DNA from: Morinoia aosen
Lineage: Eukaryota; Arthropoda; Malacostraca; Amphipoda; Talitridae
NCBI GenBank assembly: GCA_030386875.1
Contig: CM059564.1
Location: forward strand, 45,900,075-45,964,074
Direction: 5' to 3'
Length of the DNA stretch: 64,000 bases
Made by a program: the position numbers and the translations under genes
The notes under the pieces: generated by a model
The model's database searches: none
Told to the model about the DNA's origin: nothing
The model's input: only the letters and a program-made list of their open reading frames with translations
Shown: in pieces, positions 35,101 to 46,800 of the stretch
Numbering within the stretch: the stretch's first letter is position 1
How the letters are laid out: each line of letters begins with the position of its first letter

Positions 35101-35141
35101 GGTGAGGGTCGGCTGCAAGTTATGTAGTGCTGCAAGGAGGG

Positions 35142-35252
35142 CCCTTAAATTCGAGATAGGGAGGGCCAGGACCCTTAAGTTCGAGATTGAGAGGACGAGG
35201 GCCCTTATGTTCGAGATGGAGAGGGCCAGGGCGATTTGGTTCGAGACCGAGA
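35142..35252 (+). repeat. Four diverged copies of the 30-bp unit; 111-bp duplicate of 37832-37942
   Basis: Begins CCCTTAAATTCGAGATAGGG and ends TTCGAGACCGAGA. It is the same 30-bp family as the giant array at 37.3-49.3 kb. The whole 111 bp matches 37832-37942 with one difference (GAGGACG/GAAGACG), so it is a segment copied between the sites, not an independent expansion. Confidence 0.93.
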
Positions 35253-35385
35253 CCCAGCCTCACCCCCTCTTCCTCCTCACCCCAGCCCGGCTTCATCCTC
35301 TCTTCCCCCTCCCCCCAGCCCAGCCTTCCCCCTCGCCCCCGCCCAACACTGCCCAGGACCGCACTCTGCTGCCGTTTCCCTGCAC
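35253..35385. repeat. C/T-rich tract
   Basis: CCCAGCCTCACCCCCTCTTC and following bases: over 120 bp of near-pure pyrimidine with CCCCAGCCC repeats. Low complexity; polypurine on the minus strand. Confidence 0.8.
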
Positions 35386-35461
35386 TTATGCAGGGGATCG
35401 ACTTACAAATGACGACTGATCAGAAGTACGTGATATTCTATTAAGTCTTATATGTACTTAA

Positions 35462-36930
35462 GGGAACCATGTTTGGGCATCTGCAGTCCAAATAGTCGAT
35501 TCTCCCGATTTTTTTTATTGCTTCAAATGAGTTTGAGATATGTCCCCGAATGTCTGTAAAAATATCAGGAACGTATCCCAGAGCTAACGTCCCCCCCCCC
35601 CGGGAGGGGGAGAGCATCCCCCTTACGGACCTTTTTTCATTTTTGAACCTAGAGCAATGAAATTTGGTATACTGATAGGAAATGCAATTTAGAATCATTT
35701 ATCATCCATGAAAAAATGAGATTTTCTTGAAAATAAAATGGGAAATCATAGAAAACGATATTTTTTGGGGGGTTTTCTAAATGCTTCTTCAACATTTTTT
35801 GAGCTACAGTAATGATTTTGGTATCATTGGATGCAGAATAACGTGGACATTCAAAAAAAAATTCTCAAATTTTCAATTTTATTTTATTTTTTTTATATAT
35901 TTCATCATTCATATTCCTCAAGGTAAGCATCCCCATTCCAAATATTTTTATTATTATTGAATTTAGAGGAATTAAATTCGGTATACTGATAGGAAATGCA
36001 ATTTAGAATCATTCATCATTTATGACAAAATGCGATTTTCTCGAAAAGAAAATGGGAAATCATTGAAAACGACATTTTGAGGGGGGGGGAGTTCTAAATG
36101 CTTCTTCTCTGATAGTTTTTGAGCTACAGTAATGATTTTGGTATCATTGGATGCAGAATAACGTGGACATTCTAAAAACTTGAATGCTTTTCCTCAAATT
36201 TCCAATATAAAAATTGGAAAAAAATCAAAATATTCTCAAGAAAATTCAAATTTATGACGTCATAACTTTGAAACAAAAATTAATTTTGAAAAACTTCCTA
36301 ATTCATTGTAAAGACCTTTTTCCCTGCATCCAATGATACCAAAATCATCACTGAAGCTCAAAAACTGTAGGAGGAGAAGCATTTTTTTCTTAAAATAGGT
36401 CTTATAAAACAAGTAAGTTTTCAAGACGTTTGTCGTTATAACTCCGACGTTTACAAAGCTAGAGCAATGTGGTTTGATGTATTTGGAAGTCTGATGTGTA
36501 TTCTAAAATTGTTAGCACTTGATTTTCAAAAAATTTTACGTGAAATTTTTTCCGTAGACTTTTTACCCTAAATTTAAACTCTGACTATAGCATTTTCAAA
36601 AAAAAAATTCTATATATTCAAAATGAATTCAAATTCAAAAAACGGTCGCCAGCATTTTTGGAGCACACGTTGTACTTTCGCATGCAACAAACCGCATTGC
36701 TCTAGCTATCTAAATTTCGGCCCCATTATAACGAATGTTATATATATATTTTTATTTATTTTTCATGAATAACTCATTTTCTATGTCACAATGCAAAAAA
36801 ACTTGTGAAAGAAAAGTTGTTGGGAATCTGGAGATCTAGTAGTCTGCAAATTTTCATAGACGTAATTCCGATAGACAAAAATCTACGGATGGAAATTCAA
36901 GTTATGGGCCGACCGGTGAGCATGGTTCCC
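35462..36930. mobile_element. Nonautonomous TIR DNA transposon with TTAA flanks
   Basis: GGGAACCATG (35462-35471) and CATGGTTCCC (36921-36930) are perfect 10-bp terminal inverted repeats, directly flanked by TTAA (35458-35461, 36931-36934). The 1,469-bp interior has no transposase. A module of about 205 bp (AGAGCAATGAAATTTGGTAT to ATAACGTGGACATTC) is present at 35651-35852 and again at 35965-36172; parts of it recur inverted at about 36318-36390 (ATGATACCAAAATCATC). GCTAGAGCAATG (36459) and its reverse complement (about 36697-36708) form another pair. A C11/G-run palindrome lies at 35591-35610, 129 bp from the left end. TTAA flanks suggest a piggyBac-like or Harbinger-like integration; the GGG start is unlike canonical piggyBac (CCC). 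Confidence 0.85.
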
Positions 36931-36934
36931 TTAA

Positions 36935-37200
36935 TCATTTCCGCTGTCAATTTATCTCTCTGCAAGCGTAAATCCTCCGCAGTTTTCGTGCTAGATGATT
37001 TATTGTCCACCTTCCGTGACAAAACTCTGCCCCATAAATGATATTTTGGAACATGTTAGGCTCAAATATTCTATCCGCTAGGTATTACTATAGATTAGGA
37101 AAGGGAGTAAAATAAAAATTATTAACCTTCGAAATCCTAATAGGAATTCAGAGGATGTAATTATTTTATTGTACCAAGGATCTATATCCATTGGCGCCCA
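36935..37200. other. Unique sequence, no gene seen
   Basis: Short AT-rich stretch between the transposon and the GT-rich tract. An open minus-strand frame enters it from the 30-bp array (37078-37593) and ends in a hydrophobic tail; probably chance. Confidence 0.45.
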
Positions 37201-37204
37201 CAAT

Positions 37205-37327
37205 GCATGGTGACGCAGAGGCGGCTGTGTGGCTGTGTGACTGTGAGGCTGAGTGGTTGTGTTGTTATAAGAGCATGTGTAGGTGGAGCAGGTGCGTGTG
37301 GTGCAGGTGTGTGGTGCAGGTGTGTAG
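37205..37327. repeat. GT/GGCTGTG-rich low-complexity tract
   Basis: GGCTGTGTGGCTGTGTGACTG and then a 14-bp motif GTGGTGCAGGTGTG twice, immediately left of the inverted part of the 30-bp array. Confidence 0.75.
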
Positions 37328-37773
37328 AACCTGAGGGCCATGGCCCTCTCCATCTCGATCCTAAGGGCCCTGGCCCTCTCCATCTCGAACCTAAGGGCCC
37401 TGGCCCTCTCCATCTCGAACCTAAGGGCCCTGGCCCTCTCCATCTCCAAACTAAGGACCCTGGCCCTCTCCATATCGAACCTAGGGCTCCTGGCCCTGTC
37501 CATATCGAACCTATCGGCCCTCGCCCTCTCCATCTTGAACATTAGGGCCATGGTCCTCTCCATCTCGAACCTAAGGGCCCTGGCCCTCTCCATTTCGAAC
37601 CTAAGGGCCTGGCCCTCTCCATCTCGAACCTAAGGGCCCTGGCCCTCTCTATCTCTAACCTAAGTGCCTTGCCCTCTCAATCTCGATCCTAAGGGCCCTG
37701 GCCCGCTCCATCTCGAACCTGAGGGCCCTGGCCCTCTCCATCTCAAACCTAAGAGCCCTGGCCCTCTCCATCA
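37328..37773 (-). repeat. 30-bp array, inverted arm, about 15 copies
   Basis: Units are in reverse orientation (AACCTAAGGGCCCTGGCCCT then CTCCATCTCG), i.e. the complement of the GGTTCGAGATGGAGAGGG form. Several 1-bp deletions near 37600-37680 break the frames. This arm faces the main array across a 32-bp unique spacer. Confidence 0.95.
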
Positions 37774-37805
37774 TGCTTTTTTCATGCCTTTTGTGCACAG
37801 ATGCA
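37774..37805. other. Unique spacer at inversion centre of 30-bp array
   Basis: A 32-bp non-array segment (TGCTTTTTTCATGCCTTTTG and following bases) separates the two oppositely oriented arms. ATGC and CATG motifs repeat within it. Confidence 0.85.
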
Positions 37806-40800
37806 TAGGTTCGAGATGAAGAGTGCCAGGACCCTTAAATTCGAGATAGGGAGGGCCAGGACCCTTAAGTTCGAGATTGAGAAGACGAGGGCCCTTATGT
37901 TCGAGATGGAGAGGGCCAGGGCGATTTGGTTCGAGACCGAGAGATCCAGGACCCTTAATTAGAGATGGACAGGGCCAGGGCCCTTGGGTTCGAGATGGAG
38001 AGGGCCAGAGCCCTTAGGTTCGAGTGGAGAAGGCAAGAGCCCATAGGTTCGAGATGGAGAGGGATAGAGCCCTTAGGTTCGAGATGGAAAGGACAAAAGC
38101 TCTTATGTTCGAGATGGAGAAGCCCAGAGCCCTTGGTTCGAGATGGAGAGGGCCAAAGCCCTTAGGTTCGAGATGGAGAGGGCCAGAGCCCTTAGATTCG
38201 AGATAGAGAGCCAGAGCGCTTAGGTTCGAAATGGAGAGGGCCAGAGCCCTTGGTTCGAGATGGAGAGGGCTAGAGCCCTAAGGTTCGAGTTGGAGAGGGC
38301 CAGACCCCTTAGCTTCGAGATGGAGAAGGCCAGAGACCTTAAGTTCGAGATGGAGAGGGCCAGAGCACTGAGGTTCGAGACGGAGAGGGCCAGAGCCATT
38401 GAGTTCGAGATGGGGAAGGCCAGGGCCCTTAGGTTCGAGATGGGGAGGGCCAGGGCCCAAAGGTTCGAGATGGGGAGGGCCAGGGCCCCTAGGTTCGAGA
38501 TGGAGAGGGCCAGGGCCCTTAGGTTCGAGATGGGGGGGCCAGGGCCCTTAGGTTCGAAAGGGGGGAGGGCCAGGGCCCTTAGGTTCGAGATAGGGAGGGC
38601 CAGGGCCCTTAGGTTCGAGATGGGGAGGGCCACGGCCCTTAGGTTCGAGATGGGGAGGGCCAGGGCCCTTAGGTTCGAGATGGGGAGGGCCAGGGCCCTT
38701 AGGTTCGAGACGGGGAGGGCCAGGGCCCTTAGGTTCGAGATGGGGAGGGCCAGGGCCCTTAGGTTCGAGATGGGGAGGGCCAGGGCCGTTAGGTTCGAGA
38801 TGGGGAGGGCTAGGGCCCTTAGGTTCGAGATGAAGAGGGCAAGGGCCCTTAGGTTCGAGATTGGGAGGGCCAGGGTCCTATGGTTCGAGATGGGGAGGGC
38901 CAGGGCCCTTAGGTTCGAGTTGGGGAGGGCCAGGGCCCTTAGGTTCGAGATGGGGAGGGCCAGGACCCTTAGGTTCGAGATGGGGAGGGCCAGGGCCCTT
39001 AGGTTCGAGATGGGGAGGGCCAGGGCCCTTAGGTTCGAGATGGGGAGGGCCAGGGCCCTTAGGTTCGAGATGGGGAGGGCCAGGGCCCTCAGGTTCGAGA
39101 TGGGGAGGGCCAGGGCCCTTAGGTTCGAGATGGGGAGGGCCAGGGCCCTAAGGTTCGAGATGGGGAGGGCCAGGGCCCTTAGGTTCGAGATAGGGAGGGC
39201 CAGGGCCCTTAGGTTCGAGATGGGGAGAGCCAGGGCCCTTAGGTCCGAGACGGGGAGGGCCAGGGCCCTTAGGTTCGAGATGGGGAGGGCCATGGCCCTT
39301 AGGTTCGAAATAGGGAGGGCCAGGGCCCTAAGGTTCGAGATCGGGAGGGCCAGGGCCCTTAGGTTCGAGATGGGGAGGGCCAGGGCCCTTAGGTTCGAGA
39401 TGGGGAGGGCCAGGGCCCTTAGAATCGAGATGGGGAGGGCCAGGGCCCTTATGTTCGAGATGGGGAGAGCCAGGGCTCTTAGGTTCGAGATGGGGAAGGC
39501 CAGGGCCCTTAGGTTCGACATGCGGAGGGCCAGGGCCCTAAGGTTCGAGATGGGGAGGGCCAGGGCCCTTAGGTTCGAGATGGGGAGGGCCAGGGCCCTT
39601 AGGTTCGAGATGGGAAGGGCCAGGGCCCTTAGGTCCGAGATGGGGAGGGCCAGGGCCCTTAGGTTCGAGATGGGGAGGGCCAGGGCCCTTAGGTTCGAGA
39701 TGGGGAGGGCCAGGGCCCTTAGGTTCGAGATGGGGAGGGCCAGACCCTTAGGTTCGAGATGGGGAGGGCCAGGGCCCTTAGGTTCGAGATGGGGAGGGCC
39801 AGGGCCCTTAGGTTCGAGATGGGGAGGGCCAGGGCCCTTATGTTCGAGATGGGGAGGGCCAGGGCCCTTAGGTTCGAGATGGGGAAGGCCAGGGCCCTTA
39901 GGTTCGAGATGGAGAGGGCCAGGGCCCTAAGGTTCGAGATGGGGAGGGCCAGGGCCCTTAGGTTCGAGATGGGGAGGGCCAGGGCCCTTAGGTTCGAGAT
40001 GGGGAGGGCCAGGGCCCTTAGGTTCGAGATGGGGAGGGCCAGGGCCCTTAGGTTCGAGATGGGGAGAGCCAGGGCCCTTAGGTTCGAGATGGGGAGGGCC
40101 AGGGCCCTTAGGTTCGAGATGGAGAGGGCCAGGGCCCTTAGGTTCGAGATGGGGAGGGCCAGGGCCCTTAGGTTCGAGATGGGGAGGGCCAGGGCCCTTA
40201 GGTTCGAGATGGGGAGGGCCAGGGCCCTTAGGTTCGAGATGGGGAGGGCCAGGGCCCTTAGGTTCGAGATAAAGAGGGCCAGGGCCCTTAGGTTCGAGAT
40301 AAGGAGGGCCAGGGCCCTTAGGTTCGAGATGGTGAGGGCCAGGGCCCTTAGGTTCGAGATGGGGAGGACCAGGGCCCTTAGGTTCGAGATGGGGAGGGCC
40401 AGGGCCCTTAGGTTCGAGTTTGGGAGGGCCAGGGCCCTTAGGTTCGAGATGGGGAGGGCCAGGGCCCTTAGGTTCGAGATGTGGAGGGCCAGGGCCCTTA
40501 GGTTCGAGATGGGGAGGGCCAGGGCCCTTAGGTTCGAGATGGGGAGGGCCAGGGCCCTTAGGTTCGAGATGAGGAGGGCCAGGGCCCTTAGGTTCGAGAT
40601 GGGGAGGGCCAGGGCCCTTAGGTTCGAACTGGGGAGGGCCAGGGCCCTTAGGTTCGAGATGGGGAGGGCCAGGGCCCATAGGTTCGAGATGGGGAGGGCC
40701 AGGGCCCTTAGGTTCGAGATAAGGAGGGCCAGGGCCCTTAGGTTCGAGTTTGGGAGGGCCAGGGCCCTTAGGTTCGAGATGGGGAGGGCCCGGGCCCTTA

Positions 40801-43800
40801 GGTTCGAGATGGGGAGGGCCAGGGCCCTTAGGTTCGAGATGGAGAGGGCCAGGGCCCTTAGGTTCGAGATGGGGAGGGCCAGGGCCCTAAGGTTCGAGAT
40901 GGGGAGGGCCAGGGCCCTTAGGTTCGAGATAGGGAGGGTCAGGGCCCTTAGGTTCGAGATGGGGAGGGCCAGGGCCCTTAGGTCCGAGACGGGGAGGGCC
41001 AGGGCCCTTAGGTTCGAGATGGGGAGGGCCAGGGCCCTTAGGTTCGAGATGGGGAGGGCCAGGGCCCTAAGATTCGAGATGGGGAGGGCCAGGGCCCTTA
41101 GGTTCGAGATGGGGAGGGCCAGGGCCCTTAGGTTCGAGATGGGGAGGGCCAGGGCCCTTAGGTTCGAGATGGGGAGGGCCAGGGCCCTTATGTTCGAGAT
41201 GGGGAGGGCCAGGGCTCTTAGCTTCGAGATGGGGAAGGCCAGTGCCCTTAGGTTCGAGATGGGGAGGGCCAGGGCCCTAAGGTTCGAGATGGGGAGGGCC
41301 AGGGCCCTAAGGTTCGAGATGGGGAGGGCCAGGGCCCTTAGGTTCGAGATGGGAAGGGCCAGGGCCCTTAGGTCCGAGATGGGAAGGGCCAGGGCCCTTA
41401 GGTTCGAGATGGGGAGGGCCAGGGCCCTTAGGTTCGAGATGGGGAGGGCCAGGGCCCTTAGGTTCGAGATGGGGAGGGCCAGACCCTTAGGTTCGAGATG
41501 GGGAGGGCCAGGGCCCTTAGGTTCGAGATGGGGAGGGCCAAAGCCCTTAGGTTGGAGATGGAGAAGGCCAGGGTCCTTAGGTTCGAGATGGGGAGGGCCA
41601 GGGTCCTAAGGTTCGAGATGGGGAGGGCCAGGGCCCTTAGGTTCGAGATGGGGAGGGCCAGGGCCCTTAGGTTCGAGATGGGGAGGGCCAGGGCCCTTAG
41701 GTTCGAGATAGGGAGGGCTAGGGCCCTTAGGTTCGAGATGGAGAGGGCCAGGGCCCTTAGGTTCGAGATGGGGAGGGCCAGGGCCCTTAGGTTCGAGATG
41801 GGGAGGACCAGGGCCCTTAGGTTCGAGATGGGGAGGGCCAGGGCCCTTAGGTTCGAGATGGGGAGGGCCAGGGCCCTTAGGTTCGAGATGGGGAGGGCCA
41901 GGGCCCTTAGGTTCGAGAGGGGGAGGGCCAGGGCCCTTAGGTTCGAGATGGGGAGGGCCAGGGCCCTTAGGTTCGAGATAAGGAGGGCCAGGGCCCTTAG
42001 GTTCGAGATGGTGAGGGCCAGGGCCCTTAGGTTCGAGATGGGGAGGGCGAGGGCCCTTAGGTTCGAGATGGGGAGGGCCAGGGCCCTTAGGTTCGAGTTT
42101 GGGAGGGCCAGGGCCCTTAGGTTCGAGATGGGGAGGGCCAGGGCCCTTAGGTTCGAGATGGGGAGGGCCAGGGCCCTTAGGTTCGAGATGGGGAGGGCCA
42201 GGGCCCTTAGGTTCGAGATGGGGAGGGCCAGGGCCCTCAGGTTCGAAAAGGGGAGGGCCAGGGCCCTTAGGTTCGAGATGGGGAGGGCCAGGGCCCTTAG
42301 GTTCGAGATGGGGAGGGCCAGGGCCCTTAGGTTCGAGATGGGGAGATCCAGGGCGCTTAGGTTCGAGATGGGGAGGGCCAGGGCCCTTAGGTTCGAGATG
42401 GGGAGGACCAGGGCCCTTAGGTTCGAGATGGGGAGGGCCAGGGCCCTTAGGTTCGAGATGGGGAGGGCCAGGGCCCTTAGGTTCGAGATGGGGAGGGCCA
42501 GGGCCCTTAGGTTCGAGAGGGGGAGGGCCAGGGCCCTTAGGTTCGAGATGGGGAGGGCCAGGGCCCTTAGGTTCGAGATAAGGAGGGCCAGGGCCCTTAG
42601 GTTCGAGATGGTGAGGGCCAGGGCCCTTAGGTTCGAGATGGGGAGGGCAAGGGCCCTTAGGTTCGAGATGGGGAGGGCCAGGGCCCTTAGGTTCGAGTTT
42701 GGGAGGGCCAGGGCCCTTAGGTTCGAGATGGGGAGGGCCAGGGCCCTTAGGTTCGAGATGGGAAGGGCCAGGGCCCTTAGGTTCGAGATGGGGAGGGCCA
42801 GGGCCCTTAGGTTCGAGATGGGGAGGGCCAGGGCCCTCAGGTTCGAAAGGGGGAGGGCCAGGGCCCTTAGGTTCGAGATGGGGAGGGCCAGGGCCCTTAG
42901 GTTCGAGATGGGGAGGGCCAGGGCCCTTAGGTTCGAGATGGGGAGATCCAGGGCCCTTAGGTTCGAGATGGGGAGGGCCAGGGCCCTTAGGTTCGAGATG
43001 GGGAGGGCCAGGGCCCTTAGGTTCGAGATGGGGAGGGCCAGGGCCCTCAGGTTCGAGATGGGGAGGGCCAGGGCCCTTAGGTTCGAGATGGGAAGGGCCA
43101 GGGCCCTTAGGTTCGAGATGGGGAGGGCCAGGGCCCTTAGGTTCGAGATGGAGAGGGCCAGGGCCCTTAGGTTCGAGATGGGGAGGGCCAGGGCCCTTAG
43201 GTCCGAGATTGGGAGGGCCAGGGCCCTTAGGTTTGAGATGGGTTGGGCCAGGGCCCTTAGGTTCGAGATGGGGAGGGCCAGGGCCTTTAGGTTCGAGATG
43301 GGGAGGGCCAGGGCCCTTAGGTTCGAGATGGGGAGGGCCAGGGCCCTTAGGTTCGAGGTTGGGAGGGCCAGGGCCCTTAGGTTCGAGATGGGGAGGGCCA
43401 GGGCCCTCAGGTTCGAGATGGGGAGGGCCAGGGCCCTTTGGTTCGAGATGGGGAGGGCCAGGGCCCTTAGGTTCGAGATGGGGAGGGCCAGGGCCCTTAG
43501 GTTCGAGATGGGGAGAACCCGGGCTCTTAGGTTCGAGATGGGGAGGGTCAGGGCCCTTAGGGTCGAGATGGGGAGGGCCAGGGCCCTTAGGTTCGAGATG
43601 GGGAGGGCCAGGGCCCTTAGGTTCGAGATGGGGAGGGCCAGGGCCCTTAGGTTCGAGATGATGAGGGCCAGGGCCCTTAGGTTCAAGATGGGGAGGGCCA
43701 AAGCCATTAGGTTCGAGATGGGGAGGGCAAGGGCCCTTAGGTTCGAGATGGGGAGGGCCAGGGCCATTAGGTTCGAGATGGGGAGGGCCAGGGCCATTAG

Positions 43801-46800
43801 GTTCGAGATGGGGAGGGCCAGGGCCCTTAGGTTTGAGATGGGGAGGGCCAGGGCCATTAGGTTCGAGATGGGGAGGGCCAGGGCTCTTAGGTTCGAGATG
43901 GGGAGGGCCAGGGCCCTTAGGTTCGAGATGGGGAGGGCCAGGGCCCTTAGGTTCGAGATGGGGAGGGCCAGGGCCCTTAGGTTCGAGATGGGGAGGGCCA
44001 GGGCCCTTAGGTTCGAGATGGGAAAGCCAGGGCCCTTAGGTTCGAGATGGGGAGGGCCAGGGCCCTTAGGTTCGAGATGGGGAGGGCCAGGGCCCTTAGG
44101 TTCGAGATGGGGAGGGCCAGGGCCCTTAGGTTCGAGATGGGGAGGGCCAGAGCCCTTAGGTTCGAGATGGGGAGGGCCGGGGCCCTTAGGTTCGAGATGG
44201 GGAGGGCCAGGGCCCCTAGGTTCGAGATGGGGAGGGCCAGGGCCCTTAGGTTCGAGATGGGGAGGGCCAGGGCCCTCAGGTTCGAGATGGGGAGGGCCAG
44301 GGCCCTTAGGTTCGAGATGGGGAGGGCCAGGGCCCTTAGGTTCGAGATGGGGAGGGACAAGGCCCTTAGGTTCGAGATGGGGAGGGCCAGGGCCCTTAGG
44401 TACGAGATGGGGAGGGCCAGGGCCATTAGGTTCGAGATGGGGAGGGCCAGGGCCCTTAGGTTCGAGATGGGGAGGGCCAGGGCCCTTAGGTTCGAGATTG
44501 GGAGGGGCAGGGCCTTTAGGTTCGAGATGGGGAGGGCCAGGGCCCTTAGGTTCGAGTTGGGGAGGGCCAGGGCCCTTAGGTTCGAGATTGGGAGGGCCAG
44601 GGCCCTTAGGTTTGAGATGGGGAGGGCCAGGGCCCTTAGGTTCGAGATGGGGAGGGCCAGGGCCCTTAGGTTCGAGATGGGGAGAGCCAGGGCCCTTAGG
44701 TTCGAGATGGAGAGGGCCAGGGCCCTTAGGTTCGAGATGAAGAGGGCCAGGGCCCTTAGGTTCGAGATGGGGAGGGCCAGGGCCCTTAGGTTCGAGATGG
44801 TGAGGGCCAGGGCCCTTAGGTTCGAGATGGGGAGGGCCAGGGCCCTTAGATTCGAGATGGGGAGGGCCAGGGCCCTAGGGTTCGAGATGGGGAGGGCCAA
44901 GGCCCTTAGGTTCGAGATGGGGAGGGCCAGGGCCCTTAGGTTCGAGATGGGGAGGGCCAGGGCCCTTAGGTTCGAGATGGGGAGGGCCAGGGCCCTTAGG
45001 ATCGAGATGGGGAGGGCCAGGGCACTTAAGTTCGAGATGGGGAGGGCCAGGGCCCTTAGGTTGGAGATGGGGAGGGCCAGGGCCCTTAGGTTCGAGATGG
45101 GGAAGGCCAGGGCCCTTAGGTTCGAGATGGGGAGGGCCAGGGCTCTTAGGATCGAGATGGGGAGGGCCAGGGCCCCTAGGTTCGAGATGGGGAGGGCCAG
45201 GGCCCTTAGGTTCGAGATGGGGAGGGCCAGGGCCCTTAGGTTCGATATGGGGAGGGCCAGGCCCTTAGGGTCGAAATGGGGAAGGCCAGGGCCCTTAGGT
45301 TCGAGATGGGGAGGGCCAGGGCCCTTAGGTTCGAGATGGGGAGGGCCAGGGCCCTTAGGTTCGAGATGGGGAGGGCCAGGGCCCATAGGTTCGAGATGGG
45401 GAGGGCCAGAGCCCTTAGGTTCGAGATGGGGAGGGCCAGGGCCCTTAGGTTCGAGATGGGGAGGGCCAGGGCCCTTAGGTTCGAGATGGGGAGGGCCAGG
45501 GCCCTCAGGTTCGAGATGGGGAGGGCCAGGGCCCTCAGGTTCGAGATGGGGAGGGCCAGGGCCCTTAGGTTCGAGATGGGGAGGGCCAGGGCCCTTAGGT
45601 TCGAGATGGGGAGGGCCAAGGCCCTTAGGTTCGAGATGGGGAGGGCCAGGGCCCTTAGGTTCGAGATGTTGAGGGCCAGGGCCATTAGGTTCGAGATGGG
45701 GAGGGCCAGGGCCCTTAGGTTCGAGATGGGGAGGGCCAGGGCCCTTAGGTTCGAGATCGGGAGGGCCAGGGCCCTTAGGTTCGAGATTGGGAGGGCCAGG
45801 GCCCTTAGGTTCGAGTTGGGGAGGGCCAGGGCCCTTAAGTTCGAGATGGGGAGGGCCAGGGCCCTTAGGTTCGAGATGGGGAGGGCCAGGGCCCTAAGGT
45901 TCGAGATGGATAGAGCCAGGGCCCTTAGGTTCGGGATGGGGAGGGCCAGGGCCCTTAGGTTCGAGATGGGGAGGGCCAGGGCCCTTAGGTTCGAGATGGA
46001 GAGGGCCAGGGCCCTTAGGTTCGAGATGGTGAGGGCCAGGGCCCTTAGGTTCGAGATGGGGAGGGCCACGGCCCTTAGGTTCGAGATGGAGGGGCCAGGG
46101 CCCTCAGGTTCGAGATGGGGAGGGCCAGGGCCCTTAGGTTCGAGATGGGGAGGGCCAGGGCCCTTAGGTTCGAGATGGGGAGGGCCAGGGCCCTTAGGTT
46201 CGAGATGGGGAGGGCAAGGCCCTTAGGTTCGAGATGGGGAGGGCCAGGGCCCTTAGGTTCGAGATGGGGAGGGCCAGGGCCCTTAGGTTCGAGATTGGGA
46301 GGGCCAGGGCCCTTAGGTTCGAGATGGGGAGGGCCAGGGCCCTTAGGTTCGAGATGGGGAGGGCCAGGGCCCTTAGGTTCGAGATTGGGAGGGCCAGGGC
46401 CCTTAGGTTCGAGATGGGGAGGGCCAGGGCCCTTAGGTTCGAGATGGGGAGGGCCAGGGCCATTAGGTTCGAGATTTGGAGGGCCAGGGCCCTTAGGTTC
46501 GAGATGGAAAGGGACAGGGCCCTTAGGTTCGAGATGGAGAGGGCCAGGGCCCTTAGGTTCAAGAAGGGGAGGGCCAGGGCCCTTAGGTTCGAGATGGGGA
46601 GGGCCAGGGCCCTTAGGTTCGAGATGGGGAGGGCCAGGGCCCTTAGGTACGAGATGGGGAGGGCCAGGGTCCTTAGGTTCGAGATGGGGAGGGCCAGGGC
46701 CCTTAGGTTCGAGATGGGGAGGGCCAGGGCCCTTAGGTTCGAGATGGGGAGGGCCAGGGCCCTTAGGTTCGAGATGGGGAGGGCCAGGGCCCTTAGGTTC

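Noticed and set aside
36805-37041. 78-codon plus-strand frame
   Set aside because: It crosses the right end and TTAA flank of the transposon at 36930, so it joins unrelated sequences.
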